The notes beneath the pieces were generated by a model. The model was not told the origin of the DNA, did no database searches, and worked only from the letters and a program-made list of their open reading frames with translations. This document shows, piece by piece, positions 35,862 to 42,094 of a stretch of 42,094 bases of DNA. The DNA is from JAUXFK01 sp034189035. GTDB lineage: Bacteria; Desulfobacterota; UBA8473. Location: positions 1-42,094 of the forward strand of contig JAXHVA010000037.1 in the NCBI GenBank assembly GCA_034189035.1, read 5' to 3'. The stretch's first letter is position 1. The number at the start of each line of letters is the position of its first letter. The position numbers were made by a program, and so were the translations under genes.

Positions 35862-37280
35862 CTATAAAGAGTTAGGCTTGAAACTCTGGACATCAATATG
35901 GTGCTTTCTGAGCAATTCCCAGAACGCCCTTCGGTTTTTCTGTGCGGCTTTTGCTGCCCTGGTAATATTTCCATGATGTGCGATCAGTACCCTTTTGATA
36001 TAGCCTTTTTCAAATTCCGCAATTGCTCTAGCCTTTGCTTCTTGAAAGGATTCATAATCTTCTATGGGCTCCAGACCCGGCAGGATGATATCTGAGGATT
36101 GTATACTATTTGTTTGAGACATTGCAACGGCCCGTTGGATAATATTCTCCAATTCCCTCACATTTCCAGGCCACTCGTGGAGCATGAGTGTTTGCGTTGC
36201 CTCAGCAGTTAAGTCCGTTACTTCTTTGTCGAATTCAAAGGAGTAAAGGCTCAAAAAATGCCTGGCCAAAATAGGGATGTCCGATTTGCGTTCCCTAAGG
36301 GGCGGGAGAATTATGGGAAGGACATTAAGACGATAGAATAAATCCTGACGAAACCGTCCTCTTTTGACATCGGCCTCCAAATCAGCATTTGTTGCTGAGA
36401 TGATTCTCACATCAGCCTTGTGTATCTTTGAAGAACCGATTTGTCTATATTCTTTCTCTTGTAGGAATCGCAAGAGCTTAACCTGTGCCTGAAGGGGGAG
36501 ACAATCAACATCATCGAGTAACAAGGTGCCGTTTTGTGCCTCCTGGATCAAGCCCAGCCTCGATACAGAGGCACCGGTGAACGCACCGCGCACATGACCA
36601 AAGAGTTCACTCTCTATGAGTTCCAATGGTATAGCTCCGCAATTAACAGGGATAAATGGTTTTTCATATCTTGGACTGAGGTAATGAATCGCTCGGGCAC
36701 ATAGCTCTTTACCTGTACCTGTCTCACCTGATATAAGGATACTCGCGTCATATCGTGCTACTAATGGTATCTTTTCTATTTCTGCGAGAAAGGCAGGACA
36801 TTTTCCGACCAACTGTCGTAGACCGATCTTTTTTTTAAGCGTATATGTGAGTGTTTTACTCCGGTTAGCATGCTCCAGTGCACGCCAAATACGAGGGAGT
36901 ATTTCTACGGCCTTGAGGGGAGGGGTAATAAAATCCGTAGCACCCAACCTTAAGAGCTCAACCATATCATCCTCCTTTCCTCCATCGATAACAATGATAA
37001 TCGGCAGTTGTGAAGGATCGCTCTTTATGGATTGGATCAGGTTACTGAGGCGTTTTACATGCTGATAAGAGATAAGAAAAAAGATCAGGTCAGGAAGAAA
37101 GGATGATATGATACTAAAGACTTTGTTTTTTCGTATGGCCCCTTTGAAGTCTACAGTCGCTGACCTTATGAGCCGGATATTAGAGTCTAGGGAAGTCTCA
37201 AGAATCCCTTGCAGTGTACTGCAAAGACCCCTTTCCGGGTTCAGGTTAAACAGAAGAATTTTTGGATCTTTTTTCAACAC
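35862..37280 (-). CDS. Sigma-54 enhancer-binding regulator with degenerate receiver
   Basis: About 472 residues. Domains: receiver-like (about 5-135), AAA+ (about 155-385), Fis-type helix-turn-helix (about 440-468; GNITRAAKAAQKNRRAFWELL). The AAA+ part has Walker A GETGTGKE (185-192), GAFTGA loop (232-237), Walker B LLLDDVD (253-259; Asp in place of the usual Glu) and RIISATNADLEADVKRGRFRQDLFYRLN. In the receiver the acidic pair after strand 1 is replaced (LLFNLNPE) and the strand-3 phosphoacceptor Asp is missing (DLIFFLIS), so classical phosphorylation is unlikely. GAFTGA shows it contacts sigma-54. The start is GTG 37280 or the adjacent TTG; GAGG lies just upstream. The nearest sigma-54 promoter heads the eCIS operon. 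Confidence 0.92.
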   Translation of the reverse strand: MLKKDPKILLFNLNPERGLCSTLQGILETSLDSNIRLIRSATVDFKGAIRKNKVFSIISSFLPDLIFFLISYQHVKRLSNLIQSIKSDPSQLPIIIVIDGGKEDDMVELLRLGATDFITPPLKAVEILPRIWRALEHANRSKTLTYTLKKKIGLRQLVGKCPAFLAEIEKIPLVARYDASILISGETGTGKELCARAIHYLSPRYEKPFIPVNCGAIPLELIESELFGHVRGAFTGASVSRLGLIQEAQNGTLLLDDVDCLPLQAQVKLLRFLQEKEYRQIGSSKIHKADVRIISATNADLEADVKRGRFRQDLFYRLNVLPIILPPLRERKSDIPILARHFLSLYSFEFDKEVTDLTAEATQTLMLHEWPGNVRELENIIQRAVAMSQTNSIQSSDIILPGLEPIEDYESFQEAKARAIAEFEKGYIKRVLIAHHGNITRAAKAAQKNRRAFWELLRKHHIDVQSFKPNSL

Positions 37281-37300
37281 TGCCTCATCTTGACAGAGAG

Positions 37301-37530
37301 TAACAATTTAGCTTTTTGAAGTTTTAACTGCTTCAAGGGTAGTCAAATTTTGATCCGTTTCAAACTCGTATCCAAGTGATGGTAAAGAAAAAACAGTATA
37401 TCACCATTCAACTTAGTAGCTCTATTTATTAAACTATTTACAGATATTAAATGTGAGGTTATCCACTGTTCTTTCTTAACGCTCACTAAAACACTCAGGC
37501 AATAGACGGATTAAAATTCAAGTATGGAAA
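37301..37530. repeat. Palindromic repeat, family B copy 2
   Basis: Lies 20 nt upstream of the regulator start. It aligns end to end with copy 1: TAACAATTTAGCTTTTTGAA (37301) against TAACAGTTTAG (28137), GTCAAATTTTGATCCG, AACAGTATATCACCATTCAA, GGTTATCCACTGTTCTTTC and AACGCTCACTAAAACACT. Its left inner arm is decayed (AGTGATGGTAAAGAAAAAAC), while the right arm is intact. Same orientation relative to the downstream gene as copy 1. Confidence 0.82.
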
Positions 37531-37974
37531 AGGGTATTCAAATTATTATTTTCAGGGAGGACTAGTTTGCTCCCATCCTGTAAAAAAGATGTTTTGTTTA
37601 TTTTAGATTAAGGATGATGAAGATTGATTAACCGCTCCGCAGAATTATGCCTGTTCTTTGTAATCCCCCATAAGTTTCCGCCAAGCGTAATTCGAATGGG
37701 AAAGCATTTCACGGGGAAGGCAAATTTTTTGATAAAAGGACAATCTATATTATGATAACGAATATTGAGGTTCCTATCAGAAGCTATTTTCTTTGTCAAG
37801 GATTTAAGGACGTTGGTTTATAAAAATATTTTTTTACGTATTTAACGCTTCACAGAAAAAAATGGATTAGCCTTGGAAAACATAAATTTGCTTCCTTGGT
37901 TGACAACGTTTCTTTTGCGTAATCACTCCCTAATTTTACACCAAATTCCCCGTTTCTTGTCTTCATAAGTCTAA
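37531..37974. other. Unassigned intergenic sequence
   Basis: About 440 bp, AT-rich, between two palindromic repeats. A minus-strand frame of 63 codons with a TTG start (37799-37608) has no recognisable features and no ribosome site, and I do not call it a gene. TTGACA-like hexamers occur but none has a good -10 partner. Confidence 0.5.
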
Positions 37975-38152
37975 ATGGCTATTGATTTAACTCAGCAAAG
38001 GGGGGTCACATTTATAACGCGTGCAACTTATCTAGAGCAATATAGTGAGCGTTAAAAAAGAATAGGGGGGAAAGATGCGAGTTTTGCACGGGGTATAATC
38101 TGATTGCTTTAGCTGTGACCGGGTTTTTCATGAAAGAAGTCAATAACCATTT
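37975..38152. repeat. Palindromic repeat, family A copy 3
   Basis: Full outer ends are visible: AAATGGCTATTGATTTAAC on the left pairs with GAAGTCAATAACCATTT on the right. Inner arms CAGCAAAGGGGGGTCACATT and ATAATCTGATTGCTTTAGC are somewhat decayed. Between the arms is AGTGAGCGTTAAAAAAGAAT, the left terminus of the family B core, without its right terminus: apparently a deletion remnant of the nested insertion seen whole at 17021-17135. Ends 5 nt from the coiled-coil gene stop. Confidence 0.78.
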
Positions 38153-38156
38153 GAGT

Positions 38157-39019
38157 CTATTTCTCCTGTGAGTGTTTTCTGGTTTGTTCTGCCACAAGCT
38201 GCTGAAAACCAGTTAGCGGTTGGAGGCTTGAAGAACCTTCAACCGCTTTCACGGCAATATCTTGAATCTTCTGATAGGCTTTTTCCAATTGTTGCGAGAG
38301 GTTAGAGATTTGATCACTCTGCTCTTTAACTCTTTTCTCAAGAGATCCTATTCGAGTTGTTAGGACATTTTTTTCACCATCAAATTCTCTTTTAAGTAAC
38401 TCCTCTTTATTCTTTGCTTCCAGACGTATTGTTTCTGGTGTTTCTTTGGTCGTCTTATTGATTGCAGTTTCTATCTGTTTGGGAAAAACGCTGGCACTCT
38501 TCCTCAATTCGTTTAATTCATCTTTACTTCCTGCTATTGTTTTTTCTCTTTCAGCCGATTCTTTTTCTATCTGCTCTCTTTGATCTTGAATTTCTTTTTT
38601 CAGTTTAGCCTTTTCGTCTTCAAACTTGTCTTTTACCAATTGTTGCTCCCTTTTAAAGGAATACTTATATTCTCCATTTTCCCTCTTTCTGTTTTTCGCC
38701 TCTTCAACTTTCCGTTCTTTGACCTCGATCTTATAAAGCCTTTTTCTCTTTTTCCCATGCTGACCTCCCCCTCCAGTCGATCGGAGATCTGCGTGAGCAT
38801 TTTTTCCATTTCCAGCTTCAGATTGCTTATACCCTTTACTACTCCTTCAGAAGATACGGAATCTGCAACGTTCACAATCTCTTTTATTTTCTTTTCAGGT
38901 TTCAATTTTGTTTTTTCCTTTTTTTGCATTTGCTTTAGAAGATCATTGTAGGCATGAAGCATCTCTTGCTTCGTATTTGACATGGAAACCTTCCTGGGCT
39001 CTTTCTTTTCATCTGACAT
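38157..39019 (-). pseudogene. Coiled-coil protein gene with one frameshift
   Basis: Two minus-strand frames (39019-38633, starting MSDEKKEPRKVSMSNTKQEM, and the frame ending at 38157) form one protein of about 287 residues if one A is added within the A-rich stretch whose complement is T5 tracts 38741-38745 and 38749-38753. The repaired middle reads GKKRKRLYKIEVKERKVEEA and continues without stops into VKDKFEDEKAKLKKEIQDQ. Nearly the whole product is charged coiled coil with heptads; no signal peptide. Homologous coiled-coil proteins occur in various bacteria, with unknown role. A sequencing error is as likely as a true mutation. Confidence 0.6.
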
Positions 39020-39149
39020 TATCTAAAAATATTCTTTCTCTTGTTAAGGTATTCGGGTTGGTTCAATATCTCCCATTCTTTGCTCCACCTGGATTTATAA
39101 CTGACACGCTCCATATATTGATTATACAGTCGCAAAATTAGCGTTGAGA

Positions 39150-40499
39150 TTATAATTTGATATTTAGCTTGAGTACAGTTATGCCGAATATGCCTGAAAG
39201 AATTGAGGCTGAAAGAATGCCAATTTTGGATATTTCGATCAGTTCAAAAGAAGAAAAAGAAAGTCCCGAAATGAAAAGTGACATGGTAAATCCGATTCCG
39301 CCAAGCATACTTGCACCTATTATGTGATGCCAGTGTATTCCTGATAGCAGAGGAACCTTCAGTAATTTTACTGCAAGAAAAGTAAATAAAGTAATCCCAA
39401 GGGGTTTGCCCAATACAAGCCCCAATAGTATTCCCAGACCAACAGGATGTGTCATGGCATACGAAATATTTTCAATATCTAAAGAAACTCCTGCATTTGA
39501 AAGGGCAAATAGCGGTAGGATCAGAAATGCTACCCAAATGTCGAGGCCATGGAAGAGTCTTTGAAGGGGGGTCTCCACGTCATGACAGGCAAGCTCTATA
39601 TTCTGTACAGCACTCTGGTGATCCTTATTTAACAAAATTGTATGACCACATTCCACTTTACAATCAAATTGATTGAGACTCGCATTAACCTTATCAATAA
39701 ATGTTCGTGTATCATACCTCCCTTTTGCAGGGATAAATAATGCGACAATTACACCGGCTATAGTAGCATGTATTCCTGATCCCATAATTGCAACCCATAT
39801 ACAAATGCCAAGCAGCGCATAAACCAGTGTCCACCTGATCCACAATAGATTGGCTAAAGCAAGACTTCCGATCAGTACAAGGGAGATCATAATATAGTTC
39901 CATGCGATGGATTGGGTGTAGAAAACAGCAATGATCAGAACCGCACCCAGATCATCTGCAATAGCGAATGCAGATAAAAAAATACGAATACCAAAAGGGA
40001 TTTTTTTACCAACGATAGCAAGTACAGCCAGTGAAAATGCGATATCCGTTGCCATGGGAATAGCCCAGCCCGATGCAGCCGCTGTATTATAATTCAATAC
40101 AGCATAGATGGCTCCTGGAACAAGCATACCGCCTATGGCAGCAGCAATCGGCAGAATTGCTTTCTTAATGGAGGCCAATTCGCCTACCAGAAGTTCTCGT
40201 TTGATCTCAAGCCCCACGACGAAAAAGAAAATCGTCATCAATGCATCATTGATCCAATGTAGAAGTGACTTGGAAATATGGAAAGACCCTATAGAAAATG
40301 CCAGTTCCGTATGCCATACACTATGATATGATTCTCCAAAGAAATTGGCCCAGAAGAGTGCTATGATAGCAGCGATAAAAAGGGGATAGCTTCCGCTGAC
40401 AATTTTATTGAAAAACTTTTGAAAAGGTCCTATGATTTGAACAGGACTAAATGCTTTTATTAAGTCCTTTCCATTATTCTTGGCTGTGTAGGCATTCAT
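39150..40499 (-). CDS. nhaA: Na+/H+ antiporter NhaA
   Basis: 449 residues with about 12 membrane segments; exports Na+ (or Li+) in exchange for protons across the inner membrane. Family motifs: LLHWINDALMTIFFFVVGLEIKREL, AAAIGGMLVPGAIY, MATDIAFSLAVLAIVG, and the ion-binding paired Asp in FAIADDLGAVLII; the C-terminus has GIGFTMSLFISGLSF. A loop of about 45 residues with CKVECGH occurs between the two halves, longer than in the E. coli enzyme. The ATG at 40499 has GGTGAGG upstream and a strong promoter about 90 nt before it (40596-40625). Confidence 0.96.
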   Translation of the reverse strand: MNAYTAKNNGKDLIKAFSPVQIIGPFQKFFNKIVSGSYPLFIAAIIALFWANFFGESYHSVWHTELAFSIGSFHISKSLLHWINDALMTIFFFVVGLEIKRELLVGELASIKKAILPIAAAIGGMLVPGAIYAVLNYNTAAASGWAIPMATDIAFSLAVLAIVGKKIPFGIRIFLSAFAIADDLGAVLIIAVFYTQSIAWNYIMISLVLIGSLALANLLWIRWTLVYALLGICIWVAIMGSGIHATIAGVIVALFIPAKGRYDTRTFIDKVNASLNQFDCKVECGHTILLNKDHQSAVQNIELACHDVETPLQRLFHGLDIWVAFLILPLFALSNAGVSLDIENISYAMTHPVGLGILLGLVLGKPLGITLFTFLAVKLLKVPLLSGIHWHHIIGASMLGGIGFTMSLFISGLSFSSFELIEISKIGILSASILSGIFGITVLKLNIKL

Positions 40500-40595
40500 A
40501 TCGGCTTTACCTCACCATACAGATGACCCCCCTATTGACTGGCTGACAGCCATCTTTCTTATCTAGGTGCACTAATTTGCTTTGATGGCAGAGAA

Positions 40596-40625
40596 TTTAT
40601 ACAATAAATTATCCTTGTATGTCAA
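40596..40625 (-). promoter_or_regulatory. Sigma-70 promoter of nhaA
   Basis: Minus strand: TTGACA (complement at 40620-40625), 18-bp spacer, TATAAA (complement at 40596-40601). The predicted start lies about 90 nt upstream of the nhaA ATG. About 70 bp around it are repeated at 41618-41690. Confidence 0.7.
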
Positions 40626-40797
40626 GGAGGAAGTATCTACCCCATATAGTTCTTATACTTTGTCATGGCAAGAAGGTTTGGGAGGGGTTCAAATTTTTTT
40701 GTCAGGATAGATATTTGATGGACCTCTATTATTTCAGGCAAGCTGATGATAGAAGCAAAAGTATAGAGTGTATGGGCCATCTCATAAATTGATATAT

Positions 40798-41370
40798 CTA
40801 TGGACATTCAGTTCGCCCGAATTCCGTTATAAGTATCGTTATATCCCTTAAGTCTACTTTTCCGTCATAATCAATGTCTCCAATACAGGTTTGTTCTGGA
40901 TGTCCACATTCTTTTCTTCCAAGTTCGCTGACAACGATCGACAAGTCATCATTATCTACATCACCATCATAATCAAGATCTCCATCACATGGAAATGAAG
41001 TAGGCGACTGGTCTATATCACCATCATAATCAACATCCCCATCATATGGAAATGAAGTGGGCGATTGGGATAAATCAATATATACTTCATTGCTGTAATC
41101 ACTCTCCCTGCCGTAGATATCGGAAGCTGTAGCAGCAAAATACCAGTTTTCGTTAGGCAAATCTACGGTGAACTCGCAAACGCTATTATAACATGTTTGT
41201 TTGTCGACTGGTTTGCTCCATAGGTAATTCCCGGATTTATTTCCGTAATAAACACGATAGATTTCGATCTGGTTATTGTTGTTTTGGTCCCATTGAAGAG
41301 TGATTTGTTTGGCGTAACTATTAGTGTGAATAAGGCATACTAGTATCAGAATAAAAAAGATTCGAATCAT
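40798..41370 (-). CDS. Secreted FN3-like protein with type I dockerin
   Basis: 190 residues. A signal peptide of about 20 residues (MIRIFFILILVCLIHTNSYA) precedes a fibronectin-III-like domain (about 21-100; ITLQWDQNNNNQIEIYRVYYG, WYFAATASDIYGRESDYSNEV). Then comes a short duplicated linker (SQSPTSFP-Y/C-DGD) and a dockerin-like pair of calcium loops: DLDYDGDVDNDDLSIVVSELG and DIDYDGKVDLRDITILITEFG. Dockerins bind cohesins or, in non-cellulolytic bacteria, serve other extracellular anchoring; no cohesin is in the window. ATG with GGGAG upstream. Unlinked in function to the eCIS as far as I can tell. Confidence 0.85.
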   Translation of the reverse strand: MIRIFFILILVCLIHTNSYAKQITLQWDQNNNNQIEIYRVYYGNKSGNYLWSKPVDKQTCYNSVCEFTVDLPNENWYFAATASDIYGRESDYSNEVYIDLSQSPTSFPYDGDVDYDGDIDQSPTSFPCDGDLDYDGDVDNDDLSIVVSELGRKECGHPEQTCIGDIDYDGKVDLRDITILITEFGRTECP

Positions 41371-41873
41371 GATAGAAACTCCCTTTTGCGCAAGACATAT
41401 TCATTAGTCTATGCATTATTTTTTGTGATATTTGAGAATTACGAACTTTTTAATAAGGCCTTTGACTGTTTTATTTTTGATTACCTGTTCATCAAACCGC
41501 CCTACAGTCCATGGTGAAAGATTTATGAGGAGAAAAATGCTGAACCTCAAAGTTCGCCACGAGATGATGTATTAAAGCGGTTATTTGAATAATGGGGCTT
41601 TTGAATGTTGAGATGAACTTGCTTTTCTGCCGGAGAATTTATACAAGAATTATTCTTATGTGTCAAGGGAGAAGTATCTATACTATATAATGGCCAAATA
41701 CAATTCAAACACTGGGTATTGATTGATATCATACGTAGTAGTAATTGTGAGAATGAGTGTAACTCAATAAGAGGTATCCATCATTTTACAAAAAAAGAGA
41801 GGCGAGGTCCCGGCAAAAAGGTGTATAATCTATTTTTCAAACATTAACAATACCAGAAGTCAGGAGGGTGCCT
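41371..41873. other. Intergenic region upstream of the dockerin gene
   Basis: About 500 bp. It contains the second copy of the duplicated promoter (41638-41666). A minus-strand 61-codon frame (41732-41547) overlaps that promoter and is not considered real. Toward 41862 a plus-strand AGGAGGG ribosome site precedes the transposase fragment. Confidence 0.5.
41638..41666 (-). promoter_or_regulatory. Sigma-70 promoter, duplicate of the nhaA promoter
   Basis: Minus strand: TTGACA (complement at 41661-41666), 17-bp spacer, TATAAA (complement at 41638-41643). It points toward the dockerin gene, with a long leader of about 260 nt. Flanks on both sides resemble those of the nhaA promoter, including a GATACTTC block just upstream of the -35. 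Confidence 0.65.
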
Positions 41874-42094
41874 ATGTGGAAAAATAGAGTAAAAGAGCAA
41901 ATGAGATACGATCGTAATATTGAAATTCGTAAGAAAGTCACTCTTTTCTTCAAAGCTGAAGAGTAAAAAAATATCAATTTGGCATGTGAGATATTGGGCT
42001 ATAGTCGTTCTATTTACTATGATTGCTGGAATCGTCTCAAGAGATCCAATAGGGATATTATGTCTTTGGAAAAACGTTCTGCAAAGCCGAAGTC
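41874..42094 (+). pseudogene. Start of a broken transposase/integrase, cut by the window edge
   Basis: ATG at 41874 with CAGGAGGG upstream encodes MWKNRVKEQMRYDRN... for 30 residues, then TAA (41964-41966). The same frame continues as INLACEILGYSRSIYYDCWN and SLEKRSAKPKS, the N-terminal helix-turn-helix of an IS481/IS3-like transposase. The in-frame stop suggests a dead copy, unless it is a sequencing error. The catalytic part lies outside the window. Confidence 0.55.

Noticed and set aside
1615..37280. Prophage or type VI secretion system instead of eCIS
   Set aside because: No capsid, portal, terminase or integrase, and no TssJLM membrane complex; DUF4255, DUF4157, DUF5908, tape-measure and ATPase genes are eCIS-type.
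37608..37799. 63-codon minus-strand frame
   Set aside because: TTG start, no ribosome site, no recognisable motif, AT-rich intergenic sequence between repeats.
9609..38152. CRISPR array
   Set aside because: Repeats are few, palindromic, widely scattered and not regularly spaced.

Overview
The window is dominated by one minus-strand locus for an extracellular contractile injection system (eCIS; Afp/PVC/MAC-like, headless phage-tail relative), running from about 37.3 kb down to 1.6 kb. The AmpG-like permease, NhaA antiporter, sigma-54 regulation and Amidase_2 enzyme suggest a Gram-negative host. A Desulfobacterota-like or similar anaerobic lineage would fit, but this is inference and no RNA gene or taxonomic marker is present. 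Base composition looks moderately AT-rich.

Layout, in the direction of eCIS transcription (high to low coordinates): a sigma-54 enhancer-binding regulator with a degenerate receiver (37280-35862); a near-consensus sigma-54 promoter (35620-35605) just upstream of a small winged-helix-like gene (35560-35282); a DUF4255/Pvc16-type terminator protein, an unrecognised structural protein, three tandem sheath paralogues and two tube proteins; DUF5908, LysM tube-initiation/baseplate protein, VgrG-like spike, PAAR tip and gp25; two large baseplate wedge proteins; a 1219-residue protein with a carboxypeptidase-regulatory-like beta-sandwich; a tape-measure protein; and the AAA+ ATPase. Then comes a cargo island: a leaderless Amidase_2-SH3 enzyme, three paralogous DUF4157 (eCIS core domain) proteins with unrelated C-terminal tips, and a frameshifted fourth cargo-like gene. 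A convergent AmpG-like permease closes the left end.

The right flank holds a frameshifted coiled-coil gene, nhaA, a secreted FN3-dockerin protein, a duplicated sigma-70 promoter and a broken transposase at the edge. Genes inside the eCIS modules overlap or nearly touch, but the modules are separated by long palindromic repeats of two families (A: 9609-9750, 16954-17213, 37975-38152; B: 28137-28367, 37301-37530, and a core nested inside the second A copy).

Proposed working model (inference): the regulator and RpoN switch on the structural genes; the ATPase and tape-measure proteins help assemble the particle; the DUF4157 proteins and perhaps the amidase are packed as payload. Several probable single-base frameshifts lie in or near homopolymers, so base-calling error must be excluded before genes are called dead.
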